DNA of 64,000 bases, taken from assembly GCF_030247185.1 (NCBI RefSeq), contig NC_080572.1:85262435-85326434 (forward strand). The letters are read 5' to 3'. Positions within the stretch are counted from its first letter, which is position 1. Each line of letters opens with the position of its first letter. Below are positions 44,056-54,300 of this stretch, piece by piece. Position numbers and translations under genes: made by a program. Below the pieces are notes generated by a model. That model made no database searches and was not told where the DNA came from. It was given only the letters and a program-made list of their open reading frames with translations. The stretch is from Malaya genurostris. Its lineage: Eukaryota > Arthropoda > Insecta > Diptera > Culicidae.

Positions 44056-44980
44056 AAGGGTGATTTTTTAAGAGCTTGAGAACTTTTTTAAACAATAAAA
44101 CGCATAAAATTTGCAAAATCTCATCGGTTCTTTATTTTAAACGTTAGATTGGTACATGACATTTACTTTTTGAAGATAATTTCATTTAAATGTTGACCGC
44201 GGCTGCGTCTTAGGTGGTCCATTCGGAAAATCCGCTTTTTTATCGACAAATTTTGTTCAGCGATGAGGCTCATTTCTGGTTGAATGGCTACGTAAATAAG
44301 CAAAATTGCCGCATTTGGAGTGAAGAGCAACCAGAAGCCGTTCAAGAACTGCCCATGCATCCCGAAAAATGCACTGTTTGGTGTGGTTTGTACGCTGGTG
44401 GAATCATTGGACCGTATTTTTTCAAAGATGCTGTTGGACGCAACGTTACAGTGAATGGCGATCGCTATCGTTCGATGCTAACAAACTTTTTGTTGCCAAA
44501 AATGGAAGAACTGAACTTGGTTGACATGTGGTTTCAACAAGATGGCGCTACATGCCACACAGCTCGCGATTCTATGGCCATTTTGAGGGAAAACTTCGGA
44601 GAACAATTCATCTCAAGAAATGGACCGGTAAGTTGGCCACCAAGATCATGCGATTTGACGCCTTTAGACTATTTTTTGTGGGGCTACGTCAAGTCTAAAG
44701 TCTACAGAAATAAGCCAGTAACTATTCCAGCTTTGGAAGACAACATTTCCGAAGAAATTCGGGCTATTCCGGCCGAAATGCTCGAAAAAGTTGCCCAAAA
44801 TTGGACTTTCCGAATGGACCACCTAAGACGCAGCCGCGGTCAACATTTAAATGAAATTATCTTCAAAAAGTAAATGTCATGTACCAATCTAACGTTTAAA
44901 ATAAAGAACCGATGAGATTTTGCAAATTTTATGCGTTTTATTGTTTAAAAAAGTTCTCAAGCTCTTAAAAAATCACCCTT
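44056..44980 (+). mobile_element. Fold-back DD41D transposon, copy 1 (925 bp)
   Basis: It ends AAGGGTGATTTTTTAAGAGC on both sides, next to TA (44054-44055, 44981-44982). The inverted arms are 178 bp (44056-44233 and 44803-44980), almost identical. The right arm is the native 3' end, including the last 26 or so transposase codons; the left arm is an inverted duplicate of it. The usual 5' end and DNA-binding half are gone. An identically built 925-bp copy lies at 51930-52854 in opposite orientation. Confidence 0.88.
44214..44873 (+). pseudogene. DD41D transposase catalytic domain, headless
   Basis: The 219-codon frame starts at GTG inside the duplicated arm, so a normal start codon is missing. 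It keeps all three catalytic acids: ILFSDEAHFW, WFQQDGATCH and CDLTPLDYFLWG. I count 41 residues between the second and third Asp, fitting the DD41D (rosa-like) branch of Tc1/mariner. It ends LRRSRGQHLNEIIFKK. The N-terminal helix-turn-helix domain (roughly the first 120-150 residues in relatives) is absent, so it could not bind the ends normally. The frame is otherwise free of stops and nearly identical to the copy at 52037-52696. Confidence 0.85.
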
Positions 44981-45880
44981 TATATCTGAGGAAATATGTC
45001 GTGAAGAAGGCACGTGGACTGCAGTAAACAAAGTGGTAACACAGATACTCTCGGATGCAGAACGGATCAGCGTTTAAGCGTCGGATCGAGAGAACTTCCT
45101 TCGTCGGGGAACTCTTCGTCGCTGTAGTCTTGATCCGTCGTCGGGGACGTTCGCCGGGGAACTCTCCGTCGGTGTAGTCTAGATCTTTCATCGGGGATTA
45201 GACGAGTAGATCGTGGCGTAGCACCGTTAAGATAGTCCGGGCATCAGTGAACCGGAAGCCATCCTCCAACCGGCATTATTGGATCGACCCAGGCATCCTA
45301 ACGGTCGGGCCGTGGACGGGTATCGAAAATCGGGTCGGTTTCGGGAGAACTTCCATCGTCGGGGAACTCTCTGTCGGGTAGGCTAGATCCATCACCGAGG
45401 ATTAGTCGAGTAGACGCCACAACACCGATTCGAGTCGCCGGGGCATCAGCGAACCGGAAGCCATGCTTCAACCGGAATCGCGGAGCCGACCTCGGCACTC
45501 CTTCGGGTGTCCCGCGTGGCATAAAAGGGGAAACTCTCCGTCGGTGTAGGCTAGATCCATCGTCGGTGATCAGTTGAGTAGTGTGGCGCGACGTAGCGGC
45601 ATTGGGTCGTCGAGGCGCCAAAGGTGGATCGAGATGGATAAAAAAAGAAACGCAGGAGCTCATTTTCTCCCGAAAGAAGAAGTGCATGAGCACAGCCTCC
45701 CCCGAAGTATTGAGCTTAGCTTAGTTCCGAGGGGAAGATGTCCAAGGTGTTTTAGTGGGTAAGGTTCAGCCAGTCCCACTCGCTGGTTCACAATAGCGGT
45801 AGCTTGACAACTACCGAGCGCGTGAGCTGGGAAAGTACATAAGGTATTTCACCTTGTAAAAAACACACACACACACACAC
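44981..45880 (+). mobile_element. LOA/R1-like LINE 3' end with tandem 3' UTR and (CA)n tail
   Basis: 44990-45075 continues the interrupted ORF (EEICREEGTWTAVNKVVTQI). The 3' UTR is markedly GC-rich and contains at least three imperfect repeats of about 190-250 bp, each starting 'gaacttcc...tcgtcggggaactct' (near 45091, 45338 and, partial, 45530) with 'gtgtag(t/g)ctagatc' and 'gaaccggaagccat' blocks. It ends with (CA)n at 45862-45880. A minus-strand frame here (45298-45693) is a shadow of the repeats. Confidence 0.6.
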
Positions 45881-45883
45881 GCA

Positions 45884-46102
45884 GTGGATCTCCTGCTTGA
45901 CAACGCTCGGCCTCATTTCGCAAAAGTCGTCAAAAAAAAGAATAAACAAACAAGTGGGACAATTTTTCGTACCCGCTGTATTGCTCCTTCTAATTACTGG
46001 TTGTTCCGACGGATACAGCACGATCTGGCTTCAAACTTAGATCACCTCAAAAGACGAGACATTTTTTTCCAAAATGGAACTCGAAAACTGTGGACAATAA
46101 TT
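45884..46102 (+). pseudogene. Mariner transposase fragment (DD34D-like)
   Basis: Shows VDLLLDNARPHFAKVVK, the segment around the second catalytic Asp, then IAPSNYWLFRRIQHDLASN, where the third catalytic Asp of the usual PSDY is Asn. The region between them is altered. It directly follows the (CA)n tail of the LINE. Not functional. Confidence 0.7.
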
Positions 46103-46300
46103 TGATTAATTATTAAATGCATTTTCGATCCCACAAAAACGGACCGAATTAATTTGTACTCCCAATATTTTAAACTATCTAACTGAGAAGTAAAATTATA
46201 TATGTGAAGTAAGGTAAAATATCCTCAAACTATGTGTAAATCCTTGCTAAGATTTTGTGTCAAAAATGACTACAAATATTTTTCGTCTTTACCATTTTAA

Positions 46301-47015
46301 GGTCATCGTCCAAGTACCATGCGCGCGGGTGGTTTAAGGAAATTTTTGATGGAAAATTTGAAAAATTTCCCATAATCGGAAACATACAGACCTTTGAAAA
46401 ACTTTTATCTATCTGCAGGGTGAAAATGGCTGAAAAATTCGGAAGATTTTCCGAGTCTTATCAAAAATAGCTCTGAAAAATGAGTGTTTTTGTGATTTTT
46501 CACAATGATTTGGAAAAATAATGCGATGACATGAAATTTTTTTTCAAATAAACCTTATGCTGGTTACAAGGATTATATTCCGACACATTTTTGGAAAAGC
46601 TTTTCACGCTTTTCATGAAAAATCAATGAATTTCATATAACCGATGTCGTATTTTGACGATTTGGAAGTACTAATAGATATACAAATCATTTTGCAATGA
46701 TGCTAATTAAATTTATAAACGGAAAAATTTTAGTTTTGTAAAGTTTTCTAAGTTTTCAACAGGATAATATCTTTATTTAAATGAACTGAAGACAATCCGT
46801 TTCAGTTTGAATGTTTGTAATAATTGTGAAAGATCACAAAAACACTAATTTTTCAGAGCTATTTTTGATAAGACCCGAAAAATCCTCCGAAGTTTTTAGC
46901 CATTCTTGTCTTGCAGATAGGTAGAGGTTTTTTAAAGGTCTGTATGTTTTTGGTTTAGACAAATTGCTCAAAATTTCCTACAACCACCCGCGCGCATGGT
47001 ACTTGAACGATGGCC
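46301..47015. mobile_element. TTAA-flanked palindromic element (715 bp)
   Basis: The left end reads GGTCATCGTCCAAGTACCAT and the right end, reversed, reads GGCCATCGTTCAAGTACCAT. Both continue with GCGCGCGGGTGG. TTAA lies directly outside each end (46297-46300, 47016-47019). The inverted arms run about 205 bp with scattered differences. No protein is encoded. TTAA duplication fits piggyBac- or Kolobok-mobilised elements; which one is not determinable here. Confidence 0.7.
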
Positions 47016-47043
47016 TTAAATCAGTTTGATTTCACAGCTCATC

Positions 47044-47250
47044 CCACATATCCCAATACGGAAAAATTCTGTCAATCGAAAAGGAAGCGTGCAATAACTT
47101 TTCACATGGTATTCATGACGTATGTTTGTTACTCATGCGCTTAGAGAAGGGTATGCCTTCTTATGTGACTTTCGGTCAGGACACAAGCATTCCATGTAAA
47201 TTTCTTGTCATCTACGACGATCAGATGGCGAACATATAAACATATAACAT
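47044..47250 (+). pseudogene. LOA-like LINE ORF1 fragment
   Basis: Frameshifted sequence homologous to 62480-62690: 'ccaatacggaaa' plus 'ttct(g/c)tc(a/t)atcgaaaa', then 'cttatgtgactttcggtcag' and 'gatcagatggc'. In the better copy this region encodes the YGKILSIEKR...SYVTFGQ block of an ORF1-type protein. Decayed. Confidence 0.6.
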
Positions 47251-47620
47251 ATGATCAACTGGGTGTAGGAAAAAATGTGAACGAAAAACTTTTTCAACAA
47301 CCGAACAATGTAATAACAAACAAACAGCATAGATTTTTTAAAGGTCGCACAACCACAACAAATCTTCTACATCGTCGTTCAAAGTACGATGCCAAAATCG
47401 TGCAAAATCTTCTGAATTTGAATAAAAGCTAATAAAGTTTGCATGTCATAACAAATGATATCCATACAAATCGTCTTCGATTATACCGGGTTCCTGTAAT
47501 AGTAGAACAACCAATCTTTGTAGTTTCTTTCAACAATCGAAGAAAATCGTTTTGAAGAATATCACAGTATTACTACCATGATCAATATCCGGGATTTTTA
47601 TTAATAAAAATAAAAATATA
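47251..47620. other. Unassigned spacer
   Basis: AT-rich sequence with no recognised feature between the ORF1 fragment and the next mariner remnant. Confidence 0.4.
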
Positions 47621-47624
47621 AGAT

Positions 47625-48035
47625 CATTCATCAAAATCGATATTGTCCCCTTCACAGCACGCCCCATTGACTGCAACACACTTACGCCAGCGCTTGATTC
47701 AATCCTCGAAAAAAAATTTATGTTCAGTTTTTGGTATGGCCATCTGTGATTTTTCCATAATCTCATCTCGGGTGCTGAAACGCGTTCCACGGAGCGCTAT
47801 CTTGAGTCGACCGAATAGGACAAAGTCGCAGGGAGCCAAATCAGGTGAATTCGGTGGTTGGTTAATTGCATTCGTTTCGTTTTTAGCCAAATGTTCACGG
47901 ATAACGGTAACATTGTGTGACAGTCTTTCGGCACCAGCTTTGCAGCGATACGTCTGAGGCCCAATACCAAAATAACTTGAACGGATCCAAAAGCAATGTC
48001 CAACTTCTCTACCATCTCATCAGTTTAGTTTTTCA
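47625..48035 (-). pseudogene. Mariner transposase fragment, internally deleted
   Basis: On the minus strand: an N-terminal piece (LRRIAAKLVPKD, 47960-47915), a deletion and frame change, then NQPPNSPDLAPCDFVLFGRL with the third catalytic Asp intact (CDF). An IKRWRKCVAVNGACCEGD tail follows, ending at a stop near 47626. A TGA sits in place of the expected Trp before IKRW (47699). The first and second catalytic residues are missing. Confidence 0.75.
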
Positions 48036-48094
48036 AGCAGTTTTTTTAATACCTATCTGAGTCAACGCCTCAGTAAAGGTAGTATGGAATTTTG

Positions 48095-48210
48095 TTTGCT
48101 ACGATTAAAGAGACCTTAAGGTCACTCGCCTCTTCAGGCTAGAAAAAATGTTTAACCCTATGTGCGGTATTGGGAATCGAACCCAGGCGGTTTCGCTCGA
48201 TATTATCATG
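48095..48210 (-). mobile_element. tRNA-derived SINE fragment
   Basis: Minus-strand B box GGTTCGATTCC (complement at 48173-48183) and the body 'agcctgaagaggcgagtgacc'. Same family as 34869-34986 and 63153-63306. The tRNA-like 5' part is incomplete, and no target-site duplication was found. Confidence 0.65.
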
Positions 48211-48214
48211 AGAT

Positions 48215-48653
48215 GGGAAGCGTTATGTTAAGTTAAAGAAGCTAGAAAGTGTTGCATACGATAATTTTCTTATAGTGAGGGTTACAAAACATGAGTTATT
48301 ATTTGGGTTAGATTCTTGCGGTAAACGAGTTACGACGCGTTACTTTTAAGGAAGTTATAGGTGTTACGAAGCGTTATATGCGCTACATTTTTTGGGAATC
48401 AGAGACGTTACGAAGCGTTGCTTTTCAGTCAGTTAGAAGTGTTACGGAACGTTATGAAACTTTACTTTTTTGTTAGCTAAAGGCGTTATGAAGCGTTACT
48501 TTTTGTAAGTTATAAACGTTACGAAGTGTTACTTGGGTTACTTTTTAGTAAGGTCTAAATGTTACGAAGCGTTACTTGGGTTACTTTTTAGTAAGGTCTA
48601 AATGTTACGAAGCGTTACTTGTTACTGTGAGTCATAAGCACTACGAATCGCTA
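48215..48653. repeat. GTTACGAAGCGTTAC minisatellite, left part
   Basis: Degenerate tandem units of roughly 35-46 bp built on GTTACGAAGCGTTACTTTTT plus 'gtaagttataggc'. Two exact 46-bp copies lie at about 48527-48618. The same array resumes at 49744 after an insertion. Confidence 0.85.
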
Positions 48654-49743
48654 CACGGAGAACCCGCAGATCACAAAATTACAATATTGCAATTGTTGTT
48701 TCACGCCCTGGTTGTTTCAACTAAAATGTTGTTGATTTTACTAACATATCTGTTGATTTTGTCATAACCATTCAGGTGACCGAAATTGTTGTATTCAAAT
48801 GCTGTCACTTGGCGGAGAACGAAGACAGCAAAACGCAGAACAAAAAACCTCTTCATTTCACCAGAAGCGTTTCATATTGAAAATTTTCAATGGTAAATGA
48901 AAGTCATTTATGCTAGTTACGTAGTGGTCATTTTATGTAAGTGAAAGTATGCAGAAGAATATATCAGTTAATTGTAAAACAAGTTTTCCATGTGTTAAAT
49001 AGATATTCCTACAGATTAAATGTTTTAATTTCATCTGAGAGTAATGTATTCTGGGACAGTTCATGTCAATGTTATTAAAACCGCTTAACGCTTAAAAATT
49101 TGCTGCTAAAGTGAAGTGGTACTATTTGTATTTTCTTGAAAGTGTATCTGTAGCATTAGGTTTACCAGCGAGCCATTCTGCAAGTGAAGGAAAAATTTCC
49201 TAATTCCCTGTGACCATTTTTCTGGTGAGTTCCCTTTTGAGAATTGTAATCTTTTGGTTCATTTCCATATTCTTTGTGAGTTTAGTAATAAAGATATAAG
49301 CAGTTAATTAGGTAAAATTTCGTTGTTCAAGCAGTGAACGATTAGCTGCCCCCCGAAGAGGGTAATAGTAAAAAATATTTATTGCAATTGGCGTCTTAAG
49401 TTCAAATAACTGAATAATTGCTTGAAACAACTGAGACATTTTTGGCTTTCATGCATACAAGTAACTTTGCTGGGATTGTGTCTTTGCTCAATTGCACGAG
49501 TGACATCTCATTGAAACGTTTCATTGTTCGCTCAGTGTGTTTGGCATTGCTCAACTGAAACGTTTCATTACTTGTTTGTGGTGCGTGTCTTTGTTGGGTG
49601 TCGTTGCTAAGCTGCCAGTACGATAAATCAAAAATGACAGATTAGTTAAAACAACAGTCGATTAGTTGTACCAAATTTTAACCAATCAAAATCAGAAAAA
49701 CAACTAATATTTTAGTTGTTTTGCGATCGCTGGCTTTTCCTTG
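48654..49743. mobile_element. CACGG-type TIR element C, inside the minisatellite
   Basis: The left end CACGGAGAACCCGCAGATC and the reversed right end CAAGGAAAAGCCAGCGATC are imperfect inverted repeats, continued by CACAAAA/GCAAAA. TA lies on both sides (48652-48653, 49744-49745). TTAGTTG/CAACTAA subterminal motifs are frequent at both ends (48718-48760, 49645-49725), as in elements A and B. No transposase. The minisatellite continues on both sides, so the element inserted after the array formed. Confidence 0.65.
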
Positions 49744-50035
49744 TACATGCGTTAATTTTTAGTGAGTCATAAGGGCTACGAATTGTAACTTGTGTTACTT
49801 TTTGTAGGTCATAGAACTTACGAAGCATTACATACGTTTTTTTGGCGTTACGAAGCGTAACATGCGTTACTCTTTTGTAAGTTATAGGCGTTACCGCATC
49901 GTAACGCCTATACATACGTTACTTTTTTGTAAGTTATAAGCGTTACGAAGCGTAATATGCGTTACTTTTTTCTGAATCATAGGCGTTACGAAGCGTTACA
50001 TGCGTTACTTTTTAATAAGTTCTAGGCGAAACAGA
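49744..50035. repeat. GTTACGAAGCGTTAC minisatellite, right part
   Basis: Continuation of the array at 48215-48653, with units such as 'gcgttacgaagcgtaacatg' and 'ttttttgtaagttatagg'. Confidence 0.85.
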
Positions 50036-50774
50036 ACAGAAACAGAAACGAAAGCATGAGAAATATTATGGGCCTGTTGATTCTGTAGATTACACCGTGA
50101 GATAGAGGTTTTGAGAGTTACGTGATGATTAAAACACCGATAAAGCACGCAGCGGCAGGTCCTACGAAACAAAACAGAGTCAAAATCACATACAATAACG
50201 GATGTAATCGGGGTAAAATATATGACAATAATAATAATACATAAAAATGTACTGGACGACCGAAAAGCGAAATTGCACAAGCATGCCTTAGTTAAAAACG
50301 ATTCTGTAGACGAGAAATATATCCTGTTGCTGGATCCCGAACATATCTATTTAGGGTTAGAAAGACGAACGCAATCACACTTCGAGTACATGTTTGGCTG
50401 AATCCATTATTATACACCAGAGAACAGAATAATTATCCCACAATAGACTGAAGTCAGCACGAGTGTCTCGAAGGGCGTCTCAAATCGCTGTGAAATGTCC
50501 TTACATGAAGCCATCACCCACGTTCACCTGATTTGGCTTCCTAGTACTATTATCTGTGCTCAAACGTTAATTTATCTCTAAGAAATGTGTATGAGTTTCG
50601 TTTTAGAATTTCAGATCACTACTTCCGGAAGTTGAATCCGAAACTAGTATGACCATCTACTAATGTGACCTATAAATTTAGAAGATTTTTTCCGTTCTCC
50701 ACGTACCGGCTGAGCTACTCAATGCAGTGAATTGTTGTCATTTAAAGAAGGAATAAATAATTGATCTCAGAATA
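50036..50774. other. Unassigned stretch
   Basis: Part near 50580-50700 has family D wording ('ttccggaagttgaatccgaaactagtatgacc'-type) but is too decayed to delimit. No gene recognised. Confidence 0.35.
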
Positions 50775-51649
50775 AAGGTCCGCCATCTAAATTTTTTTTG
50801 AGCTAGCGGTTATTTCGACATTGGTAACCTTAATGTCACTTCTGATTTGACATAAACTTAGTTTTATCCTTCCGCTGAACGAAAATGGTTGTGTATACGC
50901 TTGAGGAACGCGTGAAAATAGTGCAGTTTTACTTTGAAAATCATGGTAATGTTGCGGAATGTGTGCCAAAAAATCATCTTCCCGAATGAGGCACATTTTC
51001 ATCTCGGTGGGTATGTTAATAAGCAAAATTGTCGCATCTGGGGGACGGAAAACCCGCACATTATCATGGAGAAGCCGATGCATGCATCCTCAGAGAGTGA
51101 CGGATTGATGAGGAACGAGGCAGGAGCCGCCGCCACGGTCAATGGCGAGCGCTACCGCGCATGATTAGCGATTGGTTCTTTCCGTTACTTGAAGAGGAAC
51201 ACTTGGACACCATTTGGTTCCAACAAGACGGCGCTCCGTGCCACACAGCCAAAGCTACGATCGATCTTCGGCGCACAGTCTTCGAAGATCGAATTATCAG
51301 TCGAAATTCGGATGTCGTTTGGCCGCCTCGGAGCTGTGATTTTATTCCGTTAGACTATTATCTTTAGAGGCTGTCAAAGATAAGTGTTATGAGGACAAGT
51401 CAGAGACAATTCAAACCTTGAAGGACAACATCCGTGCAGCCATAGCTGAAATGAAGCTGCATACAATCGAAAATGTACTAAAAACTGGACCGACCGTATG
51501 GCGTACTGCAAGGCCAGCCGAGCAGCCATTTGAATGAAATTATATTCCATAATTAACTTGTACTTTATTATAAAAAAATAAATTTTGAAATCTGATGAAC
51601 CGTTTGTGTTTTATTGCATGTTTAAAAAAAAGTTACATGGCGGATCCTG
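50775..51649 (+). mobile_element. Second DD41D-type transposon, deleted and decayed
   Basis: Inverted ends: AAAGGTCCGCCATCTAA on the left; on the right, reversed, CAGGATCCGCCATGTAA. Both are followed by A/T-rich runs and TA flanks (50773-50774, 51650-51651). At 875 bp it is shorter than expected for an intact mariner-type element (about 1.3 kb) because the region between the N-terminus and the first catalytic Asp is missing. Confidence 0.75.
50885..51556 (+). pseudogene. DD41D-type transposase, broken
   Basis: Begins MVVYTLEERVKIVQFYFEN, a typical mariner-type N-terminus, then jumps to IIFPNEAHFHLGGYVNKQN, where the first catalytic Asp is Asn. The second Asp (WFQQDGAPCH) and third Asp (FIPLDYYL) are kept with 41 residues between them. 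Frameshifts occur near 50990 and 51160, and stop codons follow 51367. It ends near SSHLNEIIFHN. It is a different, older subfamily from the fold-back copies. Confidence 0.75.
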
Positions 51650-51929
51650 TATGGAATCTTGTGTGTTTTTGTGCTATATAAATATTCAGAAGGTCTGAGA
51701 TATGTGTTACAGAAATAACATGACAATAAACGTAAAGAAAGGTAATACAATAAGATTCTCTCGTGCACAGTCACAAATTTTATTAGAATAATCCATAATA
51801 ACAGTTCCAGTGGAAAAGTTTAAGGGGTCTGTTCGGCAAAAGGCACACCGAGAATTAAGTACATAAGTAATCTTCAGTAACATTATTCTTCTATTCGAGA
51901 GCCCCTCTCGAAACGAAATCCTGGTGATA
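51650..51929. other. Short unassigned spacer
   Basis: AT-rich spacer between two DD41D-type elements; nothing recognised. Confidence 0.4.
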
Positions 51930-52854
51930 TAGGGTGATTTTTTAAGAGCTTGAGAACTTTTTTAAACAATAAAACGCATAAAATTTGCAAAATCTCATCG
52001 GTTCTTTATTTTAAACGTTAGATTGGTACATGACATTTACTTTTTGAAGATAATTTCATTTAAATGTTGACCGCGGCTGCGTCTTAGGTGGTCCATTCGG
52101 AAAGTCCAATTTTGGGCAACTTTTTCGAGCATTTCGGCCGGAATAGCCAGAATTTCTTCGGAAATGTTGTCTTCCAACGCTGGAATAGTTACTGGCTTAT
52201 TTCTGTAGACTTTAGACTTGACGTAGCCCCACAAAAAATAGTCTAAAGGCGTCAAATCGCATGATCTTGGTGGCCAACTTACCGGTCCATTTCTTGAGAT
52301 GAATTGTTCTCCGAAGTTTTCCCTCAAAATGGCCATAGAATCGCGAGCTGTGTGGCATGTAGCGCCATCTTGTTGAAACCACATGTCAACCAAGTTCAGT
52401 TCTTCCATTTTTGGCAACAAAAAGTTTGTTAGCATCGAACGATAGCGATCGCCATTCACTGTAACGTTGCGTCCAACAGCATCTTTGAAAAAATACGGTC
52501 CAATGATTCCACCAGCGTACAAACCACACCAAACAGTGCATTTTTCGGGATGCATGGGCAGTTCTTGAACGGCTTCTGGTTGCTCTTCACTCCAAATGCG
52601 GCAATTTTGCTTATTTACGTAGCCATTCAACCAGAAATGAGCCTCATCGCTGAACAAAATTTGTCGATAAAAAAGCGGACTTTCCGAATGGACCACCTAA
52701 GACGCAGCCGCGGTCAACATTTAAACGAAATTATCTTCAAAAAGTAAATGTCATGTACCAATCTAACGTTTAAAATAAAGAACCGATGAGATTTTGCAAA
52801 TTTTATGCGTTTTATTGTTTAAAAAAGTTCTCAAGCTCTTAAAAAATCACCCTG
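51930..52854 (-). mobile_element. Fold-back DD41D transposon, copy 2 (925 bp)
   Basis: Same structure and length as 44056-44980 but inverted: near-identical 178-bp arms (51930-52107 and 52677-52854), ends (T/C)AGGGTGATTTTTTAAGAG, and TA on both sides (51928-51929, 52855-52856). Having the same rearranged structure at two sites with separate TA duplications shows that this derivative itself transposed. Confidence 0.88.
52037..52696 (-). pseudogene. DD41D transposase catalytic domain, headless (copy 2)
   Basis: A 219-codon GTG-initiated frame nearly identical to 44214-44873. I see two amino-acid differences (Asn/Ser near residue 6 and Arg/Leu in the SEEI(R/L)AIPAE segment). All three catalytic Asp residues are present. 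The N-terminal DNA-binding domain is absent. Confidence 0.85.
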
Positions 52855-52856
52855 TA

Positions 52857-54270
52857 TAAACACTGAACAATGCTTTTGTGAACTACTCGATTCATTCCGG
52901 AATTTTGTTCCAAAGTCCAGATCTAGGTTTAGAATCAAGTTCTGAAATTCGGTTTCAGTTCCAGAGTTCTGGAACTCGAATCCGACCTTCGATTCTGGAC
53001 AAGGAACTGAACTTTAGATCTGGATTCTGGAAATGAAAAAAAAACTCCTTTGATCCTAAAATTCAGCTGATGAGATGAGAAAGCGAACTGATGAGACTGT
53101 TTTGAAGAAAGAGACAGGCATTATCACACCACTAGGTGGATTAAGAAGGGTTTTCTCAGAGTATCGTTGCCGCAACACTCTTCTAACATTAGCAAATTCG
53201 TCGCACCATTGAAACCGGTTTTAACGAAAAATTAAATGCAAACTCGTAGTTGCAAATTTAATTCCAATTTAGAAATTGCACAATCACAGATGTGCTCAAT
53301 ACAGCGTAACTTTTACTAATGTCCAGGCATCATGCTGAAAATTTGATAGAATAGCAATGACAGATGTGGTAACCTTAAAAAAAATAAAAAATCTAATCGA
53401 TTGACTGAGAGCGCTACACGGTGGTGATTCAATATTGTAAACATTACTCATTCATGTGGATGCAATCATTAAAAAAAAACACTACCGTGAGTAAGTTTAG
53501 AAGTACTTTGTATGCGGATAATGATGATCATTGTCGGTGCGAAACCTTCCGCAAATGCCTTACAAGCATCAACCGAACAAGAGCTGTCGGTTACAACGGT
53601 TTTGGCATTGAATTTACCTCAATGGCAAAGTGAGTCTGCTTTCATCGTAACCCTCAAACGGCCGTGCATGTCTGTGCGCGCGTACTCGTTAATGACTTAG
53701 AAACATACTAATGAGATGGTCCAGTGCACGAGAATCACATACATGCGTCTCCATTAGCGTCTCCCTGAGCGTCGGACTGCCGAACTGGCCGGAGCAAGCG
53801 CAAAGCTAAAAAGATTTTCTCCCACACTCCATTCAATTTAAATTAATAACGCGATATGTTGCATATACATTTCGCGCCGCTCTTCCAATTAAAACCGGTT
53901 CGATTGAAGTAACAAATGTATGTCTGTTGTCTATCCGTGGTCTATGCGGCCTTGCTCGTTCGTTTCGCGCCCTCCCCGTCGAATTAGTATTCCCACATGC
54001 CAAGATTAGCGTGTACGATTAACCGATTGAACAGTTAAGCATTAAAGGTTGCTATCGGAAATTTCTCTCTGACCGTGTAAAGTCAGATTCTAACCGCTGG
54101 TGCTAGTTGCTGCCGACAGCCCGGTGCGAGGTCTGGGAAAATTGCGGAATTGGTCAGAATCGCGAAACAGTCAGTTTTATCTTACTTAATCATAAAGTGA
54201 AAAATCTGAAACTTTTCTCCGATTCCTTTTTGCAACAACTCAGAATTCACGCGTCCTTCTTTGTTCGTAG
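52857..54270. repeat. GAATTC-rich fragment, family D piece and unassigned DNA
   Basis: 52880-53040 consists of short variants of 'ttctggaactgaRttc'. 53105-53145 has the family D start motif in minus orientation ('cacaccactaggtggattaag'). 53700-54270 is less AT-rich and unique-looking, without recognisable features. Confidence 0.4.
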
Positions 54271-54300
54271 GATGTAAATATTTACTTACTTCCATGAACA

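Noticed and set aside
44214..44873. Intact, autonomous transposase gene
   Set aside because: The frame starts at GTG within a duplicated arm, lacks the DNA-binding half and has no plausible ATG; the element is non-autonomous.
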